Below, one piece after another: positions 1-5,917 of a stretch of DNA of 6,336 bases. Under the pieces are notes generated by a model. The model was not told the DNA's origin and made no database searches. It saw only the letters and a program-made list of their open reading frames with translations. Position 1 is the first letter of the stretch; every line of letters starts with the position of its first letter. Source of the DNA: CAZCWX01 sp964502465 (lineage in GTDB: Bacteria > Desulfobacterota > Binatia > Bin18); assembly GCA_964502465.1 (NCBI GenBank), contig CAZCWX010000702.1, positions 1 through 6,336 of the forward strand, in the 5' to 3' direction. A program made the position numbers and the translations under genes.

Positions 1-1701
1 GTGGTTGAGTCTCGTGGCTTCGCGCCGGTTCGAGTCAATGATGAGCCGAACCTTGTCACCCGCCTGGATAGCGCCGCGTACCACCCGACCGCGATGGACG
101 ATCAGGGAAGGCTGAGGCTTTTGCGTATCGAAGATTTCAACGAGATCGCCTCGTGCGGTTTCGAGCGTTCCAGTATCGCCTACCTGACCGCCAGACTCTC
201 CATAGAAGGGGGTTTCTCCTGTGACGATTTCTACTTCCTCGCCCTCGCGAACTGCTCCGGCCTGGGATTCTCCATTCACCAGAGCAGCAAGGATTTCGGA
301 TTCCCATTCCGTAGCGCGGTCGCCAACGAAACGCGAGTGCAGATCGGTGAGATCTGCGCTGAGGTATACTGTTCCTTTTTGTCCCTCGCGTGCCCGGGTG
401 CGTTGTTTTTCCATTGCCTGCTCGAAGCTTGGGCGATCCAGGCTGAACCCTTCGGACGAAAGAAAATCTTCTGTGAGATCGAGAGGAAACCCATAGGTAT
501 CGTACAGCCGGAAAGCGACTTCCCCGGACAGGGTGGTGTTACCGCTCCTACGCAGATCTTTGATCTCTTGTTCTAATAGGGCGAGTCCTTTGTCGAGCGT
601 TTCGGCGAACCGTTCCTCTTCGTTCTGTACCACCTCGGCAAGGTAGTCTTTCCGTTCGATCAACTCTGGGTAGGCTGAGCCCATGAGGTGCACGACGCTT
701 TCGGTCACACGAGAGAAGAAGGGACCAGCGAAACCGAGCAACCGACCGTGTCGCAGAGCCCGCCGCATGATACGACGCAGGACATACCCTCTGCCCTCGT
801 TCGTCGGCACCACACCATCCGCGATGACAAAGGCCGAAGCGCGGGCATGGTCGGCAATCACGCGAAAGGAGATGTCGAGTTCGAGATCATCCCCATAGCG
901 TTTGCCACTCAGTGCTTCGGTTGCACGAATGACATCACGCAGCAAGTCTGAGTCATAATTGCCACGGACGTTTTGTAATACCGCGGCCACTCGCTCCAGC
1001 CCCATGCCGGTATCGACATGCTTGGAAGGCAATTCCGTGAGCGAACGATCCGGACTGCGGTTGTACTGGATAAAGACGAGATTCCACAGCTCGATATAGC
1101 GTGGGCAACCACCATTCACCGTGCAGATATGGCCTGGGGTATTTTCGCGCTCGCACGAGCCAGGACCGCGATCAATGTGAATCTCCGAGCACGGTCCGCA
1201 GGGGCCAGTCTCACCCATTTCCCAAAAATTGTCTCTCTCGCCAAAGCGTAAGATCTGGTCCTTGTTAATGTCGGGTTGCTTCCGCCACCATTCTTCAGCT
1301 TCGTCATCGGTGGTGTAGACAGTAACCCAGAGTTTGTCCTTCGGTAAACGCCACACGTTGGTGAGCAACTCCCAGGCCCACAGGATCGCTTCCTGTTTAT
1401 AGTAGTCGCCAAATGACCAATTCCCGAGCATCTCAAAAAACGTGTGATGATACGTGTCCCGCCCGACTTCTTCGAGATCGTTGTGCTTACCTGAGACACG
1501 TAGGCACTTCTGTGAGTTCGCCACGCGCGGTTGGGTTGGCTGGTCGATACCGAGGAAGATATTCTTGAACGGCACCATCCCGGCATTGGTGAAGAGCAAG
1601 GTTGGATCACTCGCAGGAATCAAGGAAGCACTCGGCACGACCTGATGACCGCGTTCGGCAAAAAAACGAAGGAAACTATCGCGAATCTCTTTTCCTGTCA
1701 T
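1..1701 (-). CDS. alaS: Alanyl-tRNA synthetase, N-terminal 567 residues (3' end beyond window)
   Basis: Charges tRNA-Ala with alanine in the cytoplasm (ATP-dependent class II synthetase). The minus-strand frame is open from an ATG at 1701 to the left edge with no stop. Seen in order: N-terminal catalytic core with GMVPFKNIFLG (about residues 41-51) and QKCLRVSGKHNDLEEVG (64-80); motif 2 region with HHTFFEMLGNWSFGDY (85-100); DNFWEMGETGPCGPCSEIH (157-175); ELWNLVFIQYNR (204-215) and HVDTGMGLER (228-237); then DTYGFPLDLTED (401-412) and FYGESGGQVGDTG (499-511) leading into the editing domain. The window stops at LNH (565-567), the first His of the family's HxxxH editing/zinc motif. Full-length family members are about 870-900 residues, so roughly 300 residues lie outside. 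A GAGAGAG stretch about 9 nt upstream is a weak ribosome site. recX ends 22 nt upstream, which suggests co-transcription. The motif 2 flank (GRDTYHHTFFEM, W before SFGDY) resembles the Bacteroidetes/eukaryotic type more than the E. coli type. Confidence 0.97.
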   Translation of the reverse strand, partial: MTGKEIRDSFLRFFAERGHQVVPSASLIPASDPTLLFTNAGMVPFKNIFLGIDQPTQPRVANSQKCLRVSGKHNDLEEVGRDTYHHTFFEMLGNWSFGDYYKQEAILWAWELLTNVWRLPKDKLWVTVYTTDDEAEEWWRKQPDINKDQILRFGERDNFWEMGETGPCGPCSEIHIDRGPGSCERENTPGHICTVNGGCPRYIELWNLVFIQYNRSPDRSLTELPSKHVDTGMGLERVAAVLQNVRGNYDSDLLRDVIRATEALSGKRYGDDLELDISFRVIADHARASAFVIADGVVPTNEGRGYVLRRIMRRALRHGRLLGFAGPFFSRVTESVVHLMGSAYPELIERKDYLAEVVQNEEERFAETLDKGLALLEQEIKDLRRSGNTTLSGEVAFRLYDTYGFPLDLTEDFLSSEGFSLDRPSFEQAMEKQRTRAREGQKGTVYLSADLTDLHSRFVGDRATEWESEILAALVNGESQAGAVREGEEVEIVTGETPFYGESGGQVGDTGTLETARGDLVEIFDTQKPQPSLIVHRGRVVRGAIQAGDKVRLIIDSNRREATRLNH

Positions 1702-1723
1702 TGAAAAATTCTCTCTCTATATT

Positions 1724-2212
1724 CTAGACATCGTCTGACTCGCTGCCCAGCAGGGTTTCTGCGATTTCCTGAGAATACCCACGGCGCACCAACAAACGGA
1801 ACGCCCGGGCGCGAGTCTGGGGATTTTTTAGCGCGTCTGCAGAGAAACGGCTAGCCAGGAGTCGCTGGGCAGACTGGTAGGCTTGATCTTTGCCCCCTTC
1901 TTCTAGTGCAGGTTCAACTATATCGGAGGGCAAGCCTTTCTGAGCCAGTTTTGCTCTGATCCCCTCAGGGCCATACCCTCTCGCCCGCAGCTGTTCAACG
2001 TGATCGGCAGCCAGGCGGGTATCATCGAGGTACCCCTGGTCCTTGAGGCGTGCGACCGTGCGTGTCACGCCACCCTCGGTAAAACCTTTCGTGAGCAGCT
2101 TATTGTAGATCTCTTCCTCACTGTAAGCGCGCCGGGCAAGCAAGCGATACGCGTACTCAAGAGGAGTAAGAGAGAGATGTGAGGGGCGAGATGTGGGATG
2201 CGGATTTTTCAT
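1724..2212 (-). CDS. recX: Regulatory protein RecX (RecA modulator)
   Basis: RecX binds RecA filaments and modulates recombination and the SOS response; this role comes from family knowledge. The 162-residue product has the typical size and the repeated three-helix architecture: AYRLLARRAYSEEEIYNKLL (21-40) followed by TKGF, then LKDQGYLDDTRLAADHV (56-72), RARGYGPEGIRAKLAQKGL (76-94), and a last repeat RARAFRLLVRRGYSQEIAE (134-152). The frame stays open upstream to an ATG at 2386, which would give 220 residues. I prefer the ATG at 2212 because family members begin shortly before the first LARR-type helix and the 58 extra residues show no RecX-like pattern. No clear Shine-Dalgarno precedes 2212, so the start is the least certain part. 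The TAG at 1726-1724 lies 22 nt before alaS; recX next to alaS is a common bacterial arrangement. No recA is visible in the window; the next gene upstream is divergent. Confidence 0.9.
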   Translation of the reverse strand: MKNPHPTSRPSHLSLTPLEYAYRLLARRAYSEEEIYNKLLTKGFTEGGVTRTVARLKDQGYLDDTRLAADHVEQLRARGYGPEGIRAKLAQKGLPSDIVEPALEEGGKDQAYQSAQRLLASRFSADALKNPQTRARAFRLLVRRGYSQEIAETLLGSESDDV

Positions 2213-2213
2213 G

Positions 2214-2261
2214 CTTGCTTGCCGACTTTTGTATTCAGCTTCGGTACCCTCAGGATGACAA
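2214..2261. repeat. Possible interspersed repeat fragment upstream of recX
   Basis: Read on the minus strand, this stretch starts with TGTCATCCTGAGGGTACCG. This resembles the GTCATCCTGAGCG-type segments that recur between genes in many environmental bacterial genomes. It falls inside the dubious N-terminal extension of the recX frame, which supports the shorter recX start. Only one copy is in the window, so its repetitive nature is inferred from resemblance alone. Confidence 0.25.
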
Positions 2262-2278
2262 GTCGAGTCTCGCGCCAG

Positions 2279-2292
2279 AGCTACTCGTAGCT
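2279..2292. repeat. Short palindrome AGCTAC-TC-GTAGCT
   Basis: A perfect 6-bp inverted repeat with a 2-nt centre lies in the divergent intergenic region. A second overlapping pairing, GAGCTA at 2278 with TAGCTC just downstream, is also possible. It has no U-run, so it is not a typical terminator. It could be an operator for recX or for the gene at 2474, or chance. Confidence 0.3.
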
Positions 2293-2361
2293 TAGCTCCC
2301 ACCGAAAGAGCGGAAAAACCAGGGACAGCCATGTGTCCATGTTCTGTTCTTACCAAAATTA

Positions 2362-2382
2362 CACCGAAATACCACCGAAATA
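2362..2382. promoter_or_regulatory. Direct repeat CACCGAAATA x2 at 11-bp spacing
   Basis: CACCGAAATA occurs at 2362-2371 and again at 2373-2382, one helical turn apart. A related CACCGAAA lies at 2300-2307. The pair sits about 90 bp upstream of the plus-strand gene at 2474, where an activator site would be plausible. I see no convincing -35/-10 pair nearby, so the regulatory role is inference only. Confidence 0.3.
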
Positions 2383-2460
2383 GCATCCTTTTGTTATGAC
2401 TGCCTGCTCCGACTCGGATTATGTTCCTTTCACCCTCTCTTTCTTGCGCGCAGCGGAATA

Positions 2461-2466
2461 AGGAGG
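2461..2466 (+). promoter_or_regulatory. Strong ribosome binding site AGGAGG
   Basis: A perfect AGGAGG lies 7 nt before the ATG at 2474 and fixes the start of the exported-protein gene. Confidence 0.85.
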
Positions 2467-2473
2467 AACAACC

Positions 2474-3262
2474 ATGACTATCAGGAAACAGCTTCCAAGA
2501 AGGGTAAGGAGGTGGACACGGGTCCTCGGACTCACTGGGCTCATGGTCGTCTTCTTATCCGGCTATACCCGTCACACTGCGACCACTGCCCAGACCGAGT
2601 TCTTCCCCTTGCATCGGCATGATACCTGGACGTACCGCGTACACCGGCCCACCGCTCAGGTGTCATTTCCACTGGTCGTGACCGTGAGAGGAGAACACTA
2701 CTGCGACGCCATCGCTCTGGATTGCCAGATTGTAGAAGAACGCCATCGGATACCGCGAATCCTGCCGCAAGAATTTGCTGTCAGACACGAAGAATACACC
2801 TTCCCGGTCGCCTACTATGTGCGTGAGGGATTCGTTCATCGTCTGATGTCCTTATCCTACGAGGATGGCCGACTGGTAGACAGCCACTTAGATTCAGCCG
2901 AGTATAGATTTTTGCCGCTGCACCTCCAGGCTGGAGTCGAATGGGAAAGCTCCCTCCATGCCTATGAGGCCGGTGATGGCCTGTTTGGCCAGGGAAGTAC
3001 CCACAAACACCGCGTGGTGAAAGAAAACGCCCTAGTCGTCGTGCCGGCGGGCCGCTTTCAGCAGTGCCTCCGTGTCGAGACCGAAACCCTCATCACAGCA
3101 ACAGCGCTGAAGAAATCTCCACGACAACAGGAAGTGAGACTATATTATGTCGATTGGTACGCTCCCGGCGTTGGGCTGGTGAAGTCGATCCAGAAGGAAC
3201 ACTTGACTACAGAGGAAGAGCTTTCGCGGATCGAGTTAGTTACGTACCACGTTCATCCATAA
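2474..3262 (+). CDS. Exported protein of unknown function, lipoprotein-like signal without the Cys
   Basis: This 262-residue protein has a strongly basic N-terminus (RKQLPRRVRRW, 4-14), then a hydrophobic stretch (about 17-30), which is a signal peptide or membrane anchor. The hydrophobic stretch ends in LSGY (28-31), a lipobox pattern except that tyrosine (TAT, one base from TGT) replaces cysteine. Signal peptidase I could instead cut near TTA|Q (39/40). The mature part opens with FFPLHRHDTWTYRV and later has VVPAGRFQQCLRVETE (about 190-205) and DWYAPGVGLVKSIQ (about 228-241). These resemble elements of secreted beta-rich proteins with a yfPl..G..W.Y start, a vpaGtF..C..v middle and a WYapGvGlVk end, a group of largely unknown function. 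It is likely periplasmic or surface-located. It is the only plus-strand gene, divergent from recX and convergent with vapC, so it is probably transcribed alone. The start is set by the AGGAGG site. I do not recognise a specific function. Confidence 0.85.
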   Translation: MTIRKQLPRRVRRWTRVLGLTGLMVVFLSGYTRHTATTAQTEFFPLHRHDTWTYRVHRPTAQVSFPLVVTVRGEHYCDAIALDCQIVEERHRIPRILPQEFAVRHEEYTFPVAYYVREGFVHRLMSLSYEDGRLVDSHLDSAEYRFLPLHLQAGVEWESSLHAYEAGDGLFGQGSTHKHRVVKENALVVVPAGRFQQCLRVETETLITATALKKSPRQQEVRLYYVDWYAPGVGLVKSIQKEHLTTEEELSRIELVTYHVHP

Positions 3263-3355
3263 CTCCTAGTGCATTTTCGGCATACCTCTTGGAGCATGCG
3301 ACTCAGGACAGCATGACCACGCCGGGCCAGCACATGATAGGCTTCGGTGAACTGG

Positions 3356-3775
3356 CTAGAGTACGACGACAAGCTTGAATGAAACGACGCGCCGAATCGC
3401 TGTAAAGTCTCGCCTGTTGCGTGTAAACACTGTCGCGCCGATCTGACGGCTGGACAAAGCAATCAAACAGTCATGAACGAGGCGGATGCGCCCTTTGAGA
3501 TCGTAGCCGAAGCGGCGCTGTAAGGTCGCTAAAACAGCGCCGGCTCGCCAGAACGTGTCCGGTGTCGGAACCAGCAGCCGACGGGTGCGAGAAAAAGTGG
3601 GATGCAAGTTCTCGACAGCACGCGTAGCTGTGGGGGTAAAAGCACCAGCGCGCAACTCCATCAACACGACCGTACTCATGTAGCGCAGGAAAGGTCCATT
3701 CACCATCAACTCTTCACGTGCGCCTTCCTGTAGCCAGTCGATATACAGATCGGTATCAAAAACCACGCGCTCCAT
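3356..3775 (-). CDS. vapC: PIN-domain toxin, VapC family
   Basis: Putative Mg2+-dependent endoribonuclease, the toxin of a type II toxin-antitoxin pair; VapC toxins usually cleave tRNA or rRNA. The 139-residue length is typical for a single PIN domain. The acidic residues expected at the active site are present: D7 in VVFDTDLYIDWL, E40 in VVLMELRAGA, D102 in RLVHDCLIALSSRQIGA, and D123 in VFTRNRRDFTAI, with N120 in the usual position before it. No lesion is seen, so the enzyme should be active. I start at the ATG at 3775, whose A overlaps the TGA of vapB (TGATG), the normal coupling for TA pairs; a GTG one codon upstream (3778) is possible. Its stop faces the convergent exported-protein gene across 93 nt, where I see no clear terminator. 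Confidence 0.9.
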   Translation of the reverse strand: MERVVFDTDLYIDWLQEGAREELMVNGPFLRYMSTVVLMELRAGAFTPTATRAVENLHPTFSRTRRLLVPTPDTFWRAGAVLATLQRRFGYDLKGRIRLVHDCLIALSSRQIGATVFTRNRRDFTAIRRVVSFKLVVVL

Positions 3776-3972
3776 CACACAAAGACTCGCTCGATGCGTC
3801 CCTTGCCTTTGATCTTGCGGAGCGTAGCTTTGATGTCCTCTTCAGCGAGCAGCAAATCAATCGCTTGTTCTATGGCTTTGGTATCTGACTGTACCCCAAA
3901 CAGGGCTTTTAATCGATCGAGTTTTTCCTGGTTCAGTCGTGGGGGTTTCTGGCGAGTGCCCTCAGCTTTCAT
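3775..3972 (-). CDS. vapB: VapB-type antitoxin
   Basis: This is a 65-residue protein directly upstream of, and overlapping, the PIN toxin. It is predicted to bind and neutralise VapC and to repress the operon. The central part, QEKLDRLKALFGVQSDTKAI followed by EQAIDLLLAEEDI, has the strand/turn-helix-helix spacing of short DNA-binding antitoxins. The C-terminal tail LRKIKGKGRIERVFV is basic with hydrophobic positions, the usual toxin-wrapping segment. A clear GAGGAG (plus coordinates 3979-3984) lies 6 nt before the ATG at 3972. The assignment rests on gene order, size and pattern rather than on a signature motif; the fold (ribbon-helix-helix) is inferred. Confidence 0.82.
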   Translation of the reverse strand: MKAEGTRQKPPRLNQEKLDRLKALFGVQSDTKAIEQAIDLLLAEEDIKATLRKIKGKGRIERVFV

Positions 3973-4011
3973 TGAACTCTCCTCTGTTTGTCTGCAGTGA
4001 GATCTTTCCTG

Positions 4012-4041
4012 AGTATAGAGTAGAAGTCAGCGAACGGCCAG
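4012..4041 (-). promoter_or_regulatory. Possible vapBC promoter
   Basis: On the minus strand a good -10 box TATACT (4017-4012) lies about 40 nt before the vapB ATG. The best -35 candidate, CTGGCC (4041-4036, 18-nt spacer), is poor. If real, it starts just after the TPR stop codon at 4044 and would give vapBC its own transcript independent of the intron. Confidence 0.3.
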
Positions 4042-4043
4042 TG

Positions 4044-4054
4044 TTATGTCAGCT
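4044..4054 (-). CDS. 3' exon of the interrupted TPR-protein gene (last codons and stop)
   Basis: These 11 nt (AGCTGACATAA on the minus strand) are the proposed downstream exon. Joined to the G left at 5911, they read GAG CTG ACA TAA. The protein then ends ...AKALLEELT, as expected for TPR proteins of this kind, which often end in LLEEL plus one residue (recalled family knowledge). If the intron ended one nucleotide earlier (4056, canonical AC), the frame would read LLEAADITLAVR and then stop. That is possible but lacks the family ending, so 4055/4054 is preferred as the splice junction. Confidence 0.7.
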
Positions 4055-4094
4055 GGTGAGTCGGCCAAGGGAACTGCCCCCTCAGCCGCTCGCA
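4055..4094 (-). other. Group II intron domain VI with branch-point A
   Basis: A 10-bp stem (CGGCTGAGGG with CCCTTGGCCG, including two G-U pairs) closes a 7-nt loop. Below it a single unpaired A at 4061 is flanked by a GAG/CTC helix. The A lies 7 nt from the preferred 3' end, the usual position of the lariat branch point. Confidence 0.85.
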
Positions 4095-4128
4095 GAACCG
4101 TGCGTGAGCCTCTCGACTCACACGGCTC
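4095..4128 (-). other. Group II intron domain V (catalytic hairpin)
   Basis: This is the metal-binding catalytic core of the ribozyme. The 34-nt hairpin begins GAGCCGTG and ends CACGGTTC. It has an 8-bp lower helix with the expected G-U near the AGC triad, a 2-nt CG bulge, a 6-bp upper helix and a GAGA tetraloop. This size and layout match group II domain V precisely, so the ribozyme is probably functional. Confidence 0.96.
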
Positions 4129-4131
4129 CCC

Positions 4132-5448
4132 TTATCGCGCCGTGCCATACCACAGCCGCCAGTGAACAAACAGCTCCGACTCCCGGCGCGACACTTTCGC
4201 CAACCAGCGGCGACTCCGGCGCTTATGCCCGCGAAGGGTCTTGTACTTCCGCCGTGCCCACCAGGCGAGCGTCAAGTCAAAATGGCGGAAGACTTTCCAC
4301 ACTTCGGTTGGGTAGAAACTCCCGTAGTACTGCCACCAACCAGCCAAAATGGCGTTGTAGTGAGTCGAAAAGGTGCGAAGACTCGCTGTCGTCTGGCGGG
4401 GCAGATGCCACAGGGCGATCTGCTGACGCATCCGCTGCTGGGCCGGGCGGCTCGCTCCGGGCAGGAAGCTCGTAAAGAGTTCGCCTGCGCGGTTCTGCGC
4501 CCGCCGCGGTCGAAACGGAAAGCCCAGGAAGGTAAACTGAATCGTGGGATAGGTGCCCCCACGATTGCTGTCCTTGCAGTAGACAATCCGCGTCTTGTCT
4601 GGATGCAGCTCCAACCCGCACTCCCGCAAGCGGGCCGCGAGTCGTTGTTTCACCTCCTGCGCTTGCCGCTCCGTTCGGCAATGCACGACCCCGTCATCGG
4701 CATAGCGCGCAAACGGGCACGTCGGCAGCTCCCGTCGCAACCAGCGATCCAAGGCATAGTGCAGGAAGAGATTGAGCAGCAGCGGCCCGAGTACCCCACC
4801 TTGCGGCGTGCCTCGCTGCCGTGCTTTCACCTCTCCCGCCTCGGTGATGGTCGGCGCTTGCAACCCGCGTTCCACGTAGAGCACTACCCAGCGACAGTCC
4901 GTATGCTTGCGCACCGCCTTCCTCAGCAAACCGTGGTCCAGAGTGTCAAAGGCTCCTTTGATATCAAACTCGACCACCCAGTCATACTGCCAGCACCGTT
5001 GCCGCGTTACCGCAACCGCGCCCTTGGCCGACTTCCCCGGACGGTACCCGTACGAGTCGGGGTCAAAGTGCGGTTCCAGCTGTGGCTCCAGCGCCATCTT
5101 CGCGACTGTCTGCGCCACCCGATCTCCTACCGTCGGCATCCCCAGCGGGCGGATTCCCCCGCCTGCCTTCGGAATCCCGACCTCCTTGACCGGCGGCGGA
5201 AAATAACTCCCCGAGACGAGCCGGTTCCAGACGCGGTAGAGATTCCCCCGCAGCTTCTGCTCGAACGCTGCCAGGCTCTCCCCGTCTATTCCCGCCGCCC
5301 CCCGGTTCGCCTTCACCCGCTGCCAGGCCGCGAAGACCGCGCGCTTGGGTATCGCAAAGGCCTTGGGCGATGTCCCCAGCTCTTCCCTCCGCGGAGGTTG
5401 GCTGAGCGCATCCCCCTCGATAATGTCGCCCCTTCGCTCCACCGCCAT
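4132..5448 (-). CDS. ltrA: Group II intron reverse transcriptase/maturase (LtrA-like)
   Basis: Binds the intron RNA, assists splicing and reverse-transcribes it during mobility. The 438-residue form from the ATG at 5448 is preferred: AAGGAG lies 5 nt upstream. A GTG at 5526 would add 26 residues without clear homology. Seen in order: RT0/1 region AIPKRAVFAAWQRVKANRG (about 32-50), GIDG and IPKAGGGIRPLGMPTVGDR (92-110), DSYGYRPGKSA (131-141), FDIKGAFDTLDH (161-172, first catalytic Asp 162), RGTPQGGV (212-219), YADD (249-252, the other two catalytic Asp), GLELHPDKTRIVY (278-290), FTFLGFPFRPRR. Next comes the maturase (X) domain with AILAGWWQYYGSFY and a very basic tail (WWARRKYKTLRGHKRRSRRW). 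There is no HNH endonuclease. The sequence after PQGG (VLGPLLLN) departs from the usual V-I-S-P-L-L-A-N. The TAA lies 3 nt before domain V, so domain IV's 3' arm is inside the coding sequence. Confidence 0.96.
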   Translation of the reverse strand: MAVERRGDIIEGDALSQPPRREELGTSPKAFAIPKRAVFAAWQRVKANRGAAGIDGESLAAFEQKLRGNLYRVWNRLVSGSYFPPPVKEVGIPKAGGGIRPLGMPTVGDRVAQTVAKMALEPQLEPHFDPDSYGYRPGKSAKGAVAVTRQRCWQYDWVVEFDIKGAFDTLDHGLLRKAVRKHTDCRWVVLYVERGLQAPTITEAGEVKARQRGTPQGGVLGPLLLNLFLHYALDRWLRRELPTCPFARYADDGVVHCRTERQAQEVKQRLAARLRECGLELHPDKTRIVYCKDSNRGGTYPTIQFTFLGFPFRPRRAQNRAGELFTSFLPGASRPAQQRMRQQIALWHLPRQTTASLRTFSTHYNAILAGWWQYYGSFYPTEVWKVFRHFDLTLAWWARRKYKTLRGHKRRSRRWLAKVSRRESELFVHWRLWYGTAR

Positions 5449-5910
5449 TACGGCTCCTTCCTCGCTACTACGAGCGACTCCGCCCCTGGCTCGCGCTTCG
5501 GTATTCCCTCTTGTGGTGTCTGCCACTTGTTAGTTTCCCTTCGCATCGCGAACTCAGGTTCTCACGTTCCGTGGTAAAGCCTGTCTCAAGGTCATGCCGC
5601 CTATATACCGGTTGCCGCCTGCGCAGTACTCAGGTTTCCCGCAGGCTGATCCCAGAAATTAGAAGCGCCCCTGGTTTCGGCAACATCTGGCTTTTTCGAT
5701 ACGTCCTCAGCGGTTCGCTTGCGCTCATCTCCTTGAAACCTACCTGACGTGGTCTCCGCCACGCCTTTTCCCCCTGCGTTCACCACCACGCCTCTTAAAC
5801 GCAGCAGCCGGGGGCGGTTTGAAGTCTCCTCCTGAAAGGCGACTCCGAGGGACCTTCCCTCATCTTTCCCACAGCATCGCTCAACCTTCAGTCGAGCGTT
5901 CGTGACACAC
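5449..5910 (-). ncRNA. Intron domains I-III and start of IV (structured, non-coding)
   Basis: These 462 nt between the 5' splice site and the maturase ATG carry the ribozyme scaffold. After GTGTGTCACG comes GACTGAAGGTTGAGCGATG, typical of the start of domain I, then EBS1 at 5665-5659. Further on, GGAAACCTGAGTACTGCGCA and an AACGTGAGAACC segment fit later domain I to III. Open frames across it, including a 141-codon one that also runs into the TPR exon, are not genes. EBS2 was not located with confidence. Confidence 0.85.
5659..5665 (-). other. EBS1 of the group II intron
   Basis: CTTCTAA on the minus strand at intron positions 246-252 is the exact reverse complement of the last seven exon bases. 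The distance from the 5' end suits the EBS1 loop of domain I. This match independently fixes the 5' splice site. Confidence 0.85.
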
Positions 5911-5917
5911 CTTCTAA
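5911..5917 (-). other. IBS1: intron-binding site at the end of the 5' exon
   Basis: TTAGAAG lies immediately before GTGTG and pairs over 7 of 7 bases with EBS1. It encodes the L-E of the C-terminal LLEEL of the TPR protein plus the first base of the split codon. Confidence 0.85.

Larger units (their letters stand above)
4055..5910 (-). mobile_element. Complete group II intron with RT/maturase
   Basis: A self-splicing retroelement of about 1,856 nt, same strand as its host gene. Evidence from 5' to 3' of the intron: it begins GTGTGTCACGAACG at 5910. An EBS1 CTTCTAA at intron positions 246-252 pairs perfectly with IBS1 TTAGAAG at the exon end. A maturase ORF fills domain IV. A classic 34-nt domain V and a domain VI with bulged A at 4061 close it. 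The 3' end is placed at 4055 because this restores the host frame and puts the branch A at -7; it leaves a terminal CC instead of the usual AY. The alternative end, 4056, gives AC. The lack of an HNH endonuclease domain and the RT sequence fit bacterial class D-like introns, which can enter single-stranded DNA, for example at replication forks. All parts look intact, so it may still be mobile. Confidence 0.93.

Noticed and set aside
1..576. 191-codon plus-strand open frame at the left edge
   Set aside because: It is exactly antisense to alaS, in register with its codons, and has no recognisable protein features.
1116..1610. 164-codon minus-strand open frame
   Set aside because: It is a frame-shifted shadow of alaS; the alaS frame here carries the conserved catalytic motifs.
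2213..2386. N-terminal extension of recX to the ATG at 2386
   Set aside because: The 58 added residues do not look like RecX and include a repeat-like intergenic stretch; the ATG at 2212 gives the normal family length.
2391..2425. Promoter TTGTTA / TATGTT for the gene at 2474
   Set aside because: The spacer is 23 nt, too long for a sigma-70 promoter, and shorter-spaced alternatives have poor -35 boxes.
3263..3355. Bidirectional terminator between the convergent genes
   Set aside because: No stem with a flanking T-run on either strand; only short scattered matches were found.
4162..5577. 471-codon open frame on the plus strand
   Set aside because: It lies antisense to the RT/maturase, whose motifs (YADD, FDIKGAFD, PQGG) are unmistakable. 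The plus-strand translation is Pro/Arg-rich without domains, typical of a high-GC shadow.
5700..5800. EBS2 pairing with exon bases upstream of IBS1
   Set aside because: No convincing complement of GCGTTG was found in the expected part of domain I; GCGCAAGC is only a partial match.
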